DNA of 64,000 nucleotides from JABDMD01 sp965203475. GTDB taxonomy: Bacteria; Pseudomonadota; Gammaproteobacteria; UBA4575. The position numbers were made by a program, and so were the translations under genes. The notes below the pieces were generated by a model. That model had not been told where the DNA came from, made no database searches, and saw only the letters and a list, made by a program, of their open reading frames with translations. This document shows, in pieces, positions 23,951 to 33,660 of the stretch. Numbering within the stretch: the first letter of the stretch is position 1; each line of letters begins with the position of its first letter. The DNA is taken from contig OZ241890.1 in the NCBI GenBank assembly GCA_965203475.1, positions 248,001-312,000 of the forward strand, given 5' to 3'.

Positions 23951-26149
23951 ATGGCTAGAAAGAAAAACCTCAAAGACCCCTATGCAAAACGCGAAGCTAA
24001 AAAATACAAAAACCCAATTGCTAGTCGTGAGTTGATTTTAGAGATTCTAGATCAAAGTAATGGTCCGCTCGCATTACAAGATTTACACAAAGCATTAAAC
24101 ATAAAATCAAACGATGAAATTGACGCATTAGCACGTCGATTAGCGGCAATGGAGCGCGATGGTCAATTATTTCGTAATCGCCAAAATCATTATCTGCCGA
24201 TTTCTAAAATTGATTTAGTTCGAGGCCGTGTGATGGGTCACCCCGATGGATTTGGTTTTTTGATACCCGATGGTGGTGGAGAAGATTTATTTTTATCCCC
24301 TTTTGAAATGAGAACGCTCATGCATGGAGATCGTGCGCTAGTGCGTCCTGCGGGCAAATCGAAACGCGGCAAAATACAAGGCAAGCTGGTTGAGGTACTA
24401 GAGCGTCATAACAAACAAGTTGTAGGGAGATTTTATAAAGAGTCAGGTATAGGTTTTGTGGTGCCTGATAATAAGAAATTGAATCAAGACATCATGATTC
24501 CAGCTGAACACTGTTTGCAAGCAAAAAATGGGCAATTTGTTTTAGTGGCCATCATTGAGCAACCTAATAAATCGCGTCAGCCCATTGGAAACATAATAGA
24601 GGTACTAGGCGATCACTTGGCCCCTGGTATGGAAATTGACGTAGCTATTCGCTCTTATGACTTACCTTACAAATGGAATGAACAGGTATTGCAAGAAGTT
24701 GAAGCATTCGATGAGAGCTCTATCCAACAACAAATTGATTATCGTACAGATTTACGTGACTTGCCCTTTGTAACCATCGACGGGAAAGATGCGAAAGATT
24801 TTGATGATGCAGTTTATTGTGAGCCGCGAGAAAATGGTTGGCGCCTATGGGTGGCCATTGCAGATGTATCACATTATGTGCGAGAAGATTCTGCTTTAGA
24901 TCATGAAGCGCAATTGCGAGGTACTTCTGTATATTTTCCTGAGCGCGTAATACCAATGTTGCCAGAGGAACTTTCCAATGGATTATGTTCATTAAATCCA
25001 AATGTAGATCGTCTAAGCATGGTATGCGAAATGTTTATTTCTACCCAGGGCGAGCTTAAAAATTATAAATTTTATGATGCAGTAATCTGTTCAGTTGCGA
25101 GACTTACCTATACGGAAGTTCATCAAACTCTGTTCGAAAAAACTAAGTCTGCTCGGAAAAAAAGAAAATCATTACTTACCCACCTAGAGCATTTACAAAA
25201 GGTTTACCATGCGTTACGCAAGCAGCGCAAAAAACGAAGTGCGATTGACTTTGAAACTAAAGAAACCATATTTGAATTTGATGCGCATAAAAAAATAAAA
25301 GCTATTTTATCGCGTGAACGTAATCAGGCGCACATGATAATTGAAGAATGTATGATCAGTGCAAATGTTGCGGCTGCAAAATTTATTACAAAGAAAAAAT
25401 TACCAACCTTATATCGAATACATGATGGCCCAACGTTTGATAAGCAGAGAGAGCTTCGTGAATTTTTAGCTTCTTTAGGACTGGGGTTTACAAAGTCTGA
25501 AGATCCTCAACCTGCAGATTATGTGTCGGTATTAAAAAAAATCTCTCAGCGAAAAGATAAACAAATTATTGAGCTGATGCTGTTGCGTTCTTTAGCCCAG
25601 GCTGTGTATAGCCCAGATAATATTGGTCATTTTGGATTAGCATTACATTTGTATGCTCATTTTACATCCCCAATTAGACGCTATCCAGATTTACTGGTAC
25701 ATCGTGTAATTCGCCAATTGTTTCAAAAATCCAGCAATACCAATTCTAAATCGCATAATGAGTTACTCATTCTTGGTGAACATTGTTCAATGTGTGAAAG
25801 GCGGGCCGATGATGCGACACGAGATGTTGACGCCTGGTTAAAATGTGAATTTATGCAAGACAAGTTGGGCCAACAATTTTCAGGAATTATAAATTCAGTT
25901 ACCGCATTTGGTGTTTTTGTCACACTTGAAGAATTTTTTATAGAAGGTTTGGTGCATGTGACAGCTTTAGCCAATGACTATTATCATTTTGATGAACAAT
26001 CTCATCGTTTGTTTGGTGAGCGCAGTAAAATTAGTTATGGCTTAGGTGATAGGGTCGAGGTGATCGTCTCCCGTGTAAGCTTGGATGAACGAAAAATTGA
26101 TTTTGTGCTAGCAGATTTTCGCAAGAAGAAAAAAAATAAACATAAATAA
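23951..26149 (+). CDS. rnr: Ribonuclease R
   Basis: 732 aa from the ATG at 23951, which gives MARKKNLKDPYAKREAKKY, aligning with E. coli RNase R; in-frame starts further up (from 23921) are less likely. Order: N-terminal helix-turn-helix (about 20-75), two cold-shock domains, the RNB catalytic domain with DGKDAKDFDDAVY (Mg-binding Asp residues) and HFTSPIRRYPDLLVHR, and a C-terminal S1 domain (GQQFSGIINSVTAFGVFV). It is a processive 3'-5' exonuclease that degrades structured RNA. The basic C-terminal tail is short (KKKKNKHK) compared with E. coli (813 aa). rlmB follows 1 bp after the stop. Confidence 0.97.
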   Translation: MARKKNLKDPYAKREAKKYKNPIASRELILEILDQSNGPLALQDLHKALNIKSNDEIDALARRLAAMERDGQLFRNRQNHYLPISKIDLVRGRVMGHPDGFGFLIPDGGGEDLFLSPFEMRTLMHGDRALVRPAGKSKRGKIQGKLVEVLERHNKQVVGRFYKESGIGFVVPDNKKLNQDIMIPAEHCLQAKNGQFVLVAIIEQPNKSRQPIGNIIEVLGDHLAPGMEIDVAIRSYDLPYKWNEQVLQEVEAFDESSIQQQIDYRTDLRDLPFVTIDGKDAKDFDDAVYCEPRENGWRLWVAIADVSHYVREDSALDHEAQLRGTSVYFPERVIPMLPEELSNGLCSLNPNVDRLSMVCEMFISTQGELKNYKFYDAVICSVARLTYTEVHQTLFEKTKSARKKRKSLLTHLEHLQKVYHALRKQRKKRSAIDFETKETIFEFDAHKKIKAILSRERNQAHMIIEECMISANVAAAKFITKKKLPTLYRIHDGPTFDKQRELREFLASLGLGFTKSEDPQPADYVSVLKKISQRKDKQIIELMLLRSLAQAVYSPDNIGHFGLALHLYAHFTSPIRRYPDLLVHRVIRQLFQKSSNTNSKSHNELLILGEHCSMCERRADDATRDVDAWLKCEFMQDKLGQQFSGIINSVTAFGVFVTLEEFFIEGLVHVTALANDYYHFDEQSHRLFGERSKISYGLGDRVEVIVSRVSLDERKIDFVLADFRKKKKNKHK

Positions 26150-26150
26150 A

Positions 26151-26891
26151 ATGAAAAACATTGCATATGGGATTCATAGTTGTTTGTCGGCGCTTGAGCG
26201 CAGGCCATATAGTGTACAAGAAGTATTATTGTTGGATTCACGAAAAGATAAGAAGATGTCCTATATAAAAAGTGCAGCCGAAAGTCGTAAAATAAAAATT
26301 AAGCATGTAAAAAAATCAGACCTTGATCAATTATGTAATGACGGTAACCACCAGGGTGTCATGCTAATTTTTAACGAGCAGCAGAAATTCAATGAAGCAA
26401 CATTTTTGGAGTTTTGTGCACAAAGTGAAAGTGCTTTGTTGCTGCTAGTGTTAGATCAAATTACAGATCCGCATAATCTTGGTGCATGTTTACGCACTGC
26501 TGAAGCAGCAGGCGCTAACGCCGTTATTTGTTCATCACGTGATTCGACATCGATTACAGCTGTGGTTAGAAAAGTATCATGTGGAGCCTCAGAACGTATC
26601 CCTACAATCTTTGCAAAAAATTTAGTTCGCTATTTAAAAGAGCTAAAACAATTAGGGGTCTGGGTTTATGGCACACGACCCGATAGTGAAGTACTTATTT
26701 ATAATGTAGATTTAACGCGATCCAGCGCCATTGTAATTGGTGCTGAAGGCAAGGGCATGCGCCGTTTAACGGCTGAGTCTTGCGATCAACTCATGCGTTT
26801 GCCCATGTCAGGCGAAATGGAGAGCTTAAATGCATCCGTTGCCAGTGGAATTGCTTTATTTGAAGCCGTGCGGCAGCGTATAAGTAACTGA
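26151..26891 (+). CDS. rlmB: 23S rRNA (guanosine-2'-O)-methyltransferase RlmB
   Basis: 246 aa SPOUT enzyme that methylates Gm2251 of 23S rRNA. N-terminal L30e-like RNA-binding domain (IAYGIHSCLSALERRPYSV), then the SpoU trefoil-knot motifs: LVLDQITDPHNLGACLRTAEA (about residues 101-121), IVIGAEGKGMRRLT, and LPMSGEMESLNASVASGIAL. Co-transcribed with rnr, the common arrangement. Confidence 0.96.
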   Translation: MKNIAYGIHSCLSALERRPYSVQEVLLLDSRKDKKMSYIKSAAESRKIKIKHVKKSDLDQLCNDGNHQGVMLIFNEQQKFNEATFLEFCAQSESALLLLVLDQITDPHNLGACLRTAEAAGANAVICSSRDSTSITAVVRKVSCGASERIPTIFAKNLVRYLKELKQLGVWVYGTRPDSEVLIYNVDLTRSSAIVIGAEGKGMRRLTAESCDQLMRLPMSGEMESLNASVASGIALFEAVRQRISN

Positions 26892-27044
26892 ATATTATCA
26901 AGAAAACTGAGAAAACAAGGGCACTTGCTGCTACTTCGCAGTTCACGTAGACTGCGCGCTCTTAAAAATTAGATTAACTCCTTACTTCACTGATTATTGT
27001 GCCAGCTTTAATCAGGAGGCTATAACCCAAAGGGAGACCATTTT

Positions 27045-27506
27045 ATGCGTCACTATGAAATAGTGTTTCTGGTGCATCCGGACCAGAGCGACCAAGTTCC
27101 TGCGATGATTGAGCGCTATCGCACAATTATTGAGCAACAGGGCACAGGTAAAATTCATCGGCTTGAAGATTGGGGCCGCTTGCAACTCGAATTTCCTATT
27201 CAAAAAGTCCATAAGGCGCATTATGTGTTAATGAATATCGAGTGTGATAAGGAAGTATTGGAAAATATGACCACCGCCTTTAGGTTTAATGATGCGGTCA
27301 TTCGCAACATGGTCATTAACATGAAAAAAGCAGTTACAGAAGTTTCTCCAATGATGAAAATCATTGAACGAGAAAATGCGGAAGAAGAAGAACGTCGTAT
27401 CGTTGCGGGACCGGCTGAAACCGATACACAGGATCAAAGGCCAGAAGTGGAAGAGTTTGTAGTGGAAGAAGCAACTGAAGCCGAAATGGAATCTACGGGA
27501 GAGTAA
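27045..27506 (+). CDS. rpsF: 30S ribosomal protein S6
   Basis: 153 aa. The S6 fold is clear from MRHYEIVFLVHPDQSDQVPA to RFNDAVIRNMVI. The last ~45 residues are an acidic Glu-rich extension, longer than in E. coli S6 (whose mature form ends in added glutamates). It heads the rpsF-rpsR-rplI operon. Ribosome site AAAGGGAGA upstream. A 6-bp hairpin (CGCAGT / ACTGCG, 26937-26956) lies in the 150-bp leader. Confidence 0.97.
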   Translation: MRHYEIVFLVHPDQSDQVPAMIERYRTIIEQQGTGKIHRLEDWGRLQLEFPIQKVHKAHYVLMNIECDKEVLENMTTAFRFNDAVIRNMVINMKKAVTEVSPMMKIIERENAEEEERRIVAGPAETDTQDQRPEVEEFVVEEATEAEMESTGE

Positions 27507-27511
27507 AACAA

Positions 27512-27742
27512 ATGGCGATGAAACAATATTTTCGTAGGAAAAGATACTGTCGTTTTACAGAAGAGGGTATCGAAGAAATTGATTATAAGGACATCAATCT
27601 ATTAAAAGACTTCATCACTGAAACAGGGAAAATTGTACCTAGCCGCGTGACGGGCACGAAGGCCAAATATCAAAGGCAGCTGTCTACGGCGATTAAGCGA
27701 GCGCGTTATATAGCCTTGCTTCCTTATAGTGATCGTCATTAA
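27512..27742 (+). CDS. rpsR: 30S ribosomal protein S18
   Basis: 76 aa, normal length. Conserved YFRRKRYCRFT start with the single Cys, then DYKDINLLKDFITETGKIVPSR and the basic RNA-binding KYQRQLSTAIKRARYIALLPY. It binds next to S6 on 16S rRNA. It starts 5 bp after rpsF. The priB gene found between rpsF and rpsR in enterics is absent. Confidence 0.98.
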   Translation: MAMKQYFRRKRYCRFTEEGIEEIDYKDINLLKDFITETGKIVPSRVTGTKAKYQRQLSTAIKRARYIALLPYSDRH

Positions 27743-27803
27743 TAAGACAGTTAAACAACACCTTGTGTTCAGAAGTTAATAAACAAATTTAAAGAGAAGT
27801 ACT

Positions 27804-28253
27804 ATGGAAGTAATTTTACTTACAAAAATTGATAACCTTGGCGACTTAGGAGAAAAAGTAAAAGTTCGTCCAGGTTATGCGCGTAATTATCTGATTCCGA
27901 GTGGAAAAGCAAAATTTGCAACTGCTGAAAATTTAGCCGAATTTGAAGCGCGACGTGCAGAATTGGAAAAACAAGCGGCTGAAGTATTAGCTCAAGCAGA
28001 AACCAGGAAAGCTGAACTGGATGGTTTAAAAGTAACCATTACTGCAAAATCAGCTGGTGAAGGAAAATTATTTGGATCTATTGGTACAATTGACATTGCC
28101 AATGCTTTAAATGAAATGGGTATAACAGTAGAAAAGAGAGAAATACGTTTACCATCCGGAGTATTTCGACATGAAGGCGAGTATGACATTGATATTCATT
28201 TGCACACGGACGTGAACGCTAACATTAATTTAGAAATTATTGGTGAAGAGTAA
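27804..28253 (+). CDS. rplI: 50S ribosomal protein L9
   Basis: 149 aa. N-terminal globular domain MEVILLTKIDNLGDLGEKVK with GYARNYLIPSGKA, a connecting helix (ENLAEFEARRAELEKQAAEV) and the C-terminal rRNA-binding domain (AGEGKLFGSIGTIDIANAL). Third gene of the S6-S18-L9 operon. Ribosome site AGAGAAG upstream. Confidence 0.98.
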   Translation: MEVILLTKIDNLGDLGEKVKVRPGYARNYLIPSGKAKFATAENLAEFEARRAELEKQAAEVLAQAETRKAELDGLKVTITAKSAGEGKLFGSIGTIDIANALNEMGITVEKREIRLPSGVFRHEGEYDIDIHLHTDVNANINLEIIGEE

Positions 28254-28282
28254 TTTAACAATAGATTTATAAAAAATAATTT

Positions 28283-29683
28283 GTGGCTGAATTAACTACT
28301 ATTGATAAAGAATATACTGCTACAAATACGCAAAGCTTACGTACGCCTCCTTATTCTTTAGAAGCAGAACAGTCTGTGATCGGTGGGCTGATCCTGGATA
28401 ACTCAACCTGGGACCAGGTTGCCGACAAAATCAACGAAAAAGATTTTCATCTTTTCGATCATCGTTTAATTTTTCGTGCTATTGATGAGCTGGTAGAAAA
28501 ACGTCAGCCATTTGATGTGCTCACGTTATCCGATGTGTTGCGTCAAAAAAGTGAAATTAGTGACACCAATGTGCTTGCCTATCTTGGCACGCTTGCAAAC
28601 GACACTCCCAGCGCTGCAAACATCACCGCTTATGCAGAAATCGTGCGTGAAAAATCCATTTTACGTCAATTGGTACAGGCAGGTAATGAAATTGCCAGCA
28701 GTGGAATTTCTCCGGAAGGAAAAGATGTTAATCAGCTATTGGATGAAGCCGAACATAAAATTTTTAACATCACCGATCACAGTGTTCAAACAGGACAGGG
28801 TTTTCGAAATATAAAATCCTTATTAAAAACTACAGTCGAACAAATTGATGAATTGTTTGAGCGTGGAGATCATATTACCGGTTTACCCAGTGGCTTCGAT
28901 GAATTTGATGAAAAAACGGCTGGCTTACAAGATGGTGAGCTTATCATTGTTGCGGGAAGACCTTCCATGGGCAAAACTAGTTTTGCAATGAATATCGTTG
29001 AGTATGCGGCTATGCGTAAAGATGCCAGTATTGCAATCTTTAGTATGGAAATGCCAGGGCGTTCACTGACCATGCGTATGCTGTCATCAATGGGGCGAAT
29101 TGATCAGCAACGTATTCGCACAGGTAAGTTGAATGATGATGATTGGCCGCGCTTGACCAGTGCAGTATCGATGTTGTCAGAAGCCAATATGTTTATTGAT
29201 GATACAGCCGCGTTGTCTCCAACGGAATTACGAGCACGTTCCCGTCGTTTGAAGCGTGAATATGGTCTTTCTTTGATTGTGGTTGATTATTTGCAGCTTA
29301 TGAAAATTAGCGGCACTTCGGAAAATAGAGCCACCGAAATTTCTGAAATTTCAAGATCACTTAAAGCGTTGGCGAAAGAATTAAATGTACCCATTGTGGC
29401 GTTATCTCAATTAAATAGAAGCTTGGAACAACGTACGGATAAACGTCCAGTAATGTCAGATTTGCGCGAGTCTGGAGCGATCGAACAAGATGCAGACCTA
29501 ATTGTATTTATTTACCGAGATGAAGTGTATAACGAAGATACACCTGATCAAGGTACTGCAGAAATTATTGTTGCTAAGCAACGTAATGGACCAATTTTTA
29601 AAACTCGACTTACGTTTCTTGGTCAATACACACGTTTTGAAAATTATGTTCCTGAAATCTACACCGGTGAGAATTTTGCATGA
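28283..29683 (+). CDS. dnaB: Replicative DNA helicase DnaB
   Basis: 466 aa hexameric helicase. N-terminal DnaG-interacting domain begins PPYSLEAEQSVIGGLILD; RecA-like domain has Walker A GRPSMGKTSFA, Walker B LIVVDYLQLM, and the DnaB motif LKALAKELNVPIVALSQLNR followed by RPVMSDLRESGAIEQDAD. No intein interrupts it. The start is GTG at 28283. Its stop overlaps the alr start in an ATGA, indicating coupling. Confidence 0.98.
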   Translation: MAELTTIDKEYTATNTQSLRTPPYSLEAEQSVIGGLILDNSTWDQVADKINEKDFHLFDHRLIFRAIDELVEKRQPFDVLTLSDVLRQKSEISDTNVLAYLGTLANDTPSAANITAYAEIVREKSILRQLVQAGNEIASSGISPEGKDVNQLLDEAEHKIFNITDHSVQTGQGFRNIKSLLKTTVEQIDELFERGDHITGLPSGFDEFDEKTAGLQDGELIIVAGRPSMGKTSFAMNIVEYAAMRKDASIAIFSMEMPGRSLTMRMLSSMGRIDQQRIRTGKLNDDDWPRLTSAVSMLSEANMFIDDTAALSPTELRARSRRLKREYGLSLIVVDYLQLMKISGTSENRATEISEISRSLKALAKELNVPIVALSQLNRSLEQRTDKRPVMSDLRESGAIEQDADLIVFIYRDEVYNEDTPDQGTAEIIVAKQRNGPIFKTRLTFLGQYTRFENYVPEIYTGENFA

Positions 29684-30762
29684 GGCGTGCTGCGTACGCG
29701 CATATTAATTTAAATCACCTTAAGCAAAATTTCGCGGAAATAAAAAAAATAACTCCGCAGTCTAAAATTATGGCTGTTGTAAAGGCAGATGCCTATGGCC
29801 ATGGCATGTTGCAAGTGTGTAAAACTTTATCCAGTGTTGACGCATTTTCGGTTGCTTGTGTGAATGAAGCGCTGGAGTTGAGAGAAAATGGAGTTTCAAA
29901 GCCTGTTTTATCCTTGCAAGGGTTCAATAATACTAAAGAATTGCAATCTGCCATTGAAGCTAACGTAGAAGTAGTAATTCATGAGAAAGAACAAATTAAT
30001 CTATTGCAATCACTGAACCAAAAAATCTCGTTAAATGTACATGTAAAACTAGATTCAGGAATGAATCGATTAGGATTTAGTGCTACGCAATTTATAGATT
30101 CGCTATCTAAGTTAAAAAAAATATTAAGCCCCACATCTACAATTAATGTGATGACACATTTGGCCTGTGCAGATGAATTAGATAATGATGTAACGAAGTT
30201 ACAGCTAGAGAAATTTGATCAGGCCGTTAATGGCTATGACTATAGTCATAGCATTGCCAATTCTGCTGCCATATTAGCGTGGCCACAAAGTCATCGTCAG
30301 TGGGTACGCCCAGGTTTAGTTTTGTATGGTGTAAATCCATTACATCAAGAACATAGCAGTCACTCTGAAGTGCCATTACGTCCTGTAATGAGCTTATGTG
30401 CACCAGTCATTACCATAAAAAATTGTAATCGAGGGGAGAAAATAGGCTATGGCGGAGATTATTATTGTGAACAGGACATGGTTGTAGCTATTGTTGCCGT
30501 CGGTTATGCAGATGGCTATCCATGCCACTTAACCCAGACTAGCTTTGTATCCATTAATGGCCACAAAGCACCAATTATAGGCCGAGTTTCTATGGATATG
30601 ATTGCAGTTGATGTCTCGGAGGTGCAAACTAACATTGGTGATGAAGTCGAATTATGGGGTGAAAACATTTCAGTCACCGATGTTGCAAGGAATGCAAAAA
30701 CGATATGTTATGAATTATTATGTACGGCAGGATATTCAGTCTATAAAAAATTCATCAATTAA
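29680..30762 (+). CDS. alr: Alanine racemase
   Basis: 360 aa PLP enzyme giving D-Ala for peptidoglycan. PLP lysine in MAVVKADAYGHG near residue 34; catalytic tyrosine in KIGYGGDYY; C-terminal domain has GRVSMDMIAVDVS. dnaB-alr adjacency is conserved in gammaproteobacteria. Start overlaps the dnaB stop by 4 bp. Confidence 0.97.
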   Translation: MRRAAYAHINLNHLKQNFAEIKKITPQSKIMAVVKADAYGHGMLQVCKTLSSVDAFSVACVNEALELRENGVSKPVLSLQGFNNTKELQSAIEANVEVVIHEKEQINLLQSLNQKISLNVHVKLDSGMNRLGFSATQFIDSLSKLKKILSPTSTINVMTHLACADELDNDVTKLQLEKFDQAVNGYDYSHSIANSAAILAWPQSHRQWVRPGLVLYGVNPLHQEHSSHSEVPLRPVMSLCAPVITIKNCNRGEKIGYGGDYYCEQDMVVAIVAVGYADGYPCHLTQTSFVSINGHKAPIIGRVSMDMIAVDVSEVQTNIGDEVELWGENISVTDVARNAKTICYELLCTAGYSVYKKFIN

Positions 30763-30779
30763 ATAAATATGGTGTAGCT

Positions 30780-32444
30780 ATGGAAAAAGTCTGGTTAAAA
30801 AGTTATCCAGAAGGTGTTCCAGAATTTTCTGAACTTGATCGGTATAAATCTCTTGCACATATGTTTGATGAATGTGCAGAGCAATACAGTCATTTGCCCG
30901 CTTTTGCCAATATGGGCGCAAGCCTGAGTTATTCTGAGATAAATATCGAAAGCTATAATTTTGCGGCTTATCTGCAAGCCGAATTAGGCTTGCAGAAAGG
31001 GGAACGAGTGGCAATTATGTTACCCAACCTTTTGCAATTTCCAGTGAGTATGTTTGGAGTATTACGAGCGGGTTTAATTGCCGTTGATGTAAATCCCTTA
31101 TACACCTCTCACGAACTTGGCCACTACTTAAAAGACTCGGGTGCCAAAGCTATTGTTATTTTAGAAAACTTTGCGGATGTGCTAGCTGAAGTAATTGAGG
31201 ATACACCTGTTGAACATGTCATTCTTGCGCGAGTAGGAGACATGTTAGGGTTTCCAAAGTCTATATTGGTAAATTTTGTTTTGAAATATGTGCAACACAA
31301 AATTCCAAAATATCAGTTAAAAAATGTTATTCCATTTAATGAAGTTTTGGCCGTGGGGCAACAACGTCAACTGGTTAAACCTGAATTAACGCAAGATGAT
31401 ATTGCGTTTTTACAATTCACGGGTGGCACCACGGGTTTGGCAAAAGGCGCTATGCTTACACATGGGAATTTGTTAGCCAATGTGGCGCAGGCCCATGCCT
31501 GGTTTAAACCGATCCTAAAAGAAGGAGAAGAAATTGTAATTACGGCATTACCGCTCTATCACATATTTTCACTAACCGCGAATTGCTTTTTATTCACTTT
31601 AATTGGTGGTTTAAATTATTTAATTACCAATCCGCGAGATATGAAAGGTTTCGTTAAAGAGTTAAGCAAAGTTAAATTCTCAGTTATTACGGGGGTAAAT
31701 ACTTTATTTAATGGTTTGATGAATACAGATGGATTTTCAGAACTAGATTTTTCGCACTTAAAGGTAACCCTGGGCGGAGGTATGGCAGTACAAGAATCTG
31801 TTGCAGAAGAATGGCACCAAGTAACCGGTTGTGTATTGGCGGAAGCCTATGGTCTTACGGAAGCTTCACCTGCAGTTACCATTAACCCTATCAATCTTGA
31901 AAAATACAATGGCACAATTGGATTGCCCATCTCTAATACTGAAATTTCAATTCAAGATGATCAAGGAAATCATCTGGGTGTAGAAGAAGCCGGTGAACTT
32001 TGTGTTAGAGGCCCACAGGTGATGAAAGGTTATTGGAATCGGCCTGAGGCAACGAGCGATACTATTAGTGAAGATGGTTGGTTGCGAACGGGTGATATCG
32101 CCATGGTGGATGAAAGAGGTTTTGTGCGAATTGTGGATCGCAAAAAAGATATGATTCTGGTATCGGGTTTTAATGTGTATCCGAATGAAATTGAGAATGT
32201 TGTGCAATCACATTCAGGCGTGTTAGAGGTTGCGGCAGTAGGTGTGGATGATGAAGAGTCAGGGGAAGTGGTTAAATTATTTATTGTAAAAAAAGATCCT
32301 GCATTGACAGAACAAGATGTGTTAGAGCATTGCAAAGATCGACTGACGCGTTATAAATGGCCAAAACATATTGAGTTTCGAGACGAGTTGCCGAAGACGA
32401 ATGTAGGAAAAATTTTACGTCGTGCGTTAAGAGAAGAAGATTAA
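30780..32444 (+). CDS. fadD: Long-chain fatty-acid-CoA ligase
   Basis: 554 aa AMP-forming acyl-CoA synthetase. AMP-binding P-loop FTGGTTGLAKGAMLTHGN (about residue 215), AEAYGLTEASP, GWLRTGDIA and the C-terminal hinge IVDRKKDMILVSGFNVYPNEIE with a catalytic Lys near the end (PKTNVGKILRR). Length and order match FadD. It activates fatty acids for beta-oxidation or lipid reuse. It is 17 bp after alr with no terminator between, so a shared transcript is possible; an intrinsic terminator follows. Confidence 0.95.
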   Translation: MEKVWLKSYPEGVPEFSELDRYKSLAHMFDECAEQYSHLPAFANMGASLSYSEINIESYNFAAYLQAELGLQKGERVAIMLPNLLQFPVSMFGVLRAGLIAVDVNPLYTSHELGHYLKDSGAKAIVILENFADVLAEVIEDTPVEHVILARVGDMLGFPKSILVNFVLKYVQHKIPKYQLKNVIPFNEVLAVGQQRQLVKPELTQDDIAFLQFTGGTTGLAKGAMLTHGNLLANVAQAHAWFKPILKEGEEIVITALPLYHIFSLTANCFLFTLIGGLNYLITNPRDMKGFVKELSKVKFSVITGVNTLFNGLMNTDGFSELDFSHLKVTLGGGMAVQESVAEEWHQVTGCVLAEAYGLTEASPAVTINPINLEKYNGTIGLPISNTEISIQDDQGNHLGVEEAGELCVRGPQVMKGYWNRPEATSDTISEDGWLRTGDIAMVDERGFVRIVDRKKDMILVSGFNVYPNEIENVVQSHSGVLEVAAVGVDDEESGEVVKLFIVKKDPALTEQDVLEHCKDRLTRYKWPKHIEFRDELPKTNVGKILRRALREED

Positions 32445-32494
32445 GTGCAAACATAGCCCTTGTATACGAATTAAAAATCAGATACTTACGGTTT

Positions 32495-32521
32495 AATCCC
32501 AATATAAATTTGGGGTTTTTA
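32495..32521 (+). terminator. Intrinsic terminator after fadD
   Basis: AATCCCAA (32495-32502) pairs with TTGGGGTT (32510-32517, one G-U) followed by a run of T. Confidence 0.75.
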
Positions 32522-32594
32522 GCAAATTGTGACGCAATTCCGTTGATCCAAGACTAAATTTTCGTGACACTTGCTACTTCTTTAATTCAAATGA

Positions 32595-33137
32595 ATGCCG
32601 AACTGGATAACGGCGTACCTGTGGAGTTGGCTAGCTTTGAAACCCTACGAACAATCTGAAGATGCAGTTTCTGATGCACAGCTAGCATTTGAACGTCGAG
32701 ACCGCAAAGATCGCCGCCAACCTTCCTTAAAAGGATTTATTTACGGACTGTTTTTAGCCCGTCGTCGAGGCCCCCGTCGAGCCGAAAATTATTTAAATCA
32801 TTACAGCGACTGGTATGATGTAAAACTACTCGTCTTATCTTTAAGTTTACTGCTTTTATCCTGTTTGGATGCGGCAATGACAATGCGATTATTGTCATTA
32901 GGTGCAGTGGAGATGAATCCGATAATGGATGAGCTTTTAAAGAAGGGTACTAATTATTTTATTTGGATAAAAATTGGAGTTACCGCATTATGCTTGATTG
33001 TCTTGGTCGCGCATAATCGACTCAAGATATTTAAAGTTATTCGCGTTGATTTAATTTTAATCACTGCAGTATTTATGTATCTGGGTTTGGTAACGTATGA
33101 GTTTTATCTTTTTACTTTGGATATCCCGCCTGGTTAA
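32595..33137 (+). CDS. DUF5658-like membrane protein
   Basis: 180 aa. A cytoplasmic, strongly basic N-terminal half (AFERRDRKDRRQPS; ARRRGPRRAENY) is followed by three membrane helices (about 76-100, 120-141 and 150-172). The pattern CLDAAMTMRLLSLGAVEMNPIMD matches small DUF5658 proteins (D-x-x-x-T-x-x-L-x-x-G-x-x-E-x-N-P). Function unknown. ATG at 32595; no clear ribosome site. Confidence 0.75.
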   Translation: MPNWITAYLWSWLALKPYEQSEDAVSDAQLAFERRDRKDRRQPSLKGFIYGLFLARRRGPRRAENYLNHYSDWYDVKLLVLSLSLLLLSCLDAAMTMRLLSLGAVEMNPIMDELLKKGTNYFIWIKIGVTALCLIVLVAHNRLKIFKVIRVDLILITAVFMYLGLVTYEFYLFTLDIPPG

Positions 33138-33482
33138 TCAATGCAGACTGTCGTTTGATTCTCTGCGTAACTTAGACAACTCCCGTTTCCATAAATTGAT
33201 ATTTCCTGGTTTAATGCCTCGATTGACGCTGTCCAGCCATTGATCATGACATTGCATTACGAGTTCCAGACCTTCCTCGCTAAAATCAGAAATTTTAATT
33301 TCAAAAATTTGCCAATCTTCTAAGGAATTGGGAAGTTTGTTTCGATATAGCTTACTTTCTAACAAAAAACCCAGCAGGGGGGTATAACGTGATTTAAAAT
33401 TTTCGATGGCTTCAATTTTTGAAGCGTCATCCATATCAGAATTCACGTACCATTTGCAGGCATCAATTACAAATTCTTTCAT
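33138..33482 (-). CDS. Uncharacterised small soluble protein
   Basis: 114 aa, mostly helical and charged, Trp-containing (KWYVNSDMDDASKIEAIENF ... DWQIFEIKISDFSEEGLELV). No signal peptide, membrane segment or motif I recognise. Its stop abuts the stop of the convergent DUF5658 gene with no gap. Coding use looks ordinary. Confidence 0.6.
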   Translation of the reverse strand: MKEFVIDACKWYVNSDMDDASKIEAIENFKSRYTPLLGFLLESKLYRNKLPNSLEDWQIFEIKISDFSEEGLELVMQCHDQWLDSVNRGIKPGNINLWKRELSKLRRESNDSLH

Positions 33483-33660
33483 ACCGCATCCTTTTAGAAA
33501 TAAAATCTCCGTATAAATCTAAGTTCGGTAACTGACAATATGCATAGAATGTTATTTTTTTATTAATGTTTCTATGAATTTTTTCACTAGAACGGTCAGG
33601 TCATCCGTAATTGTTTACCATTTATCACCATTCGTTAAATTTTTGCGATAAATGAAAATT

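Noticed and set aside
26937..26956. Hairpin in the rpsF leader as an S6:S18-binding autoregulatory element
   Set aside because: The known S6:S18 mRNA motif needs a conserved CCG in a defined bulge; I cannot see it in this 6-bp hairpin.
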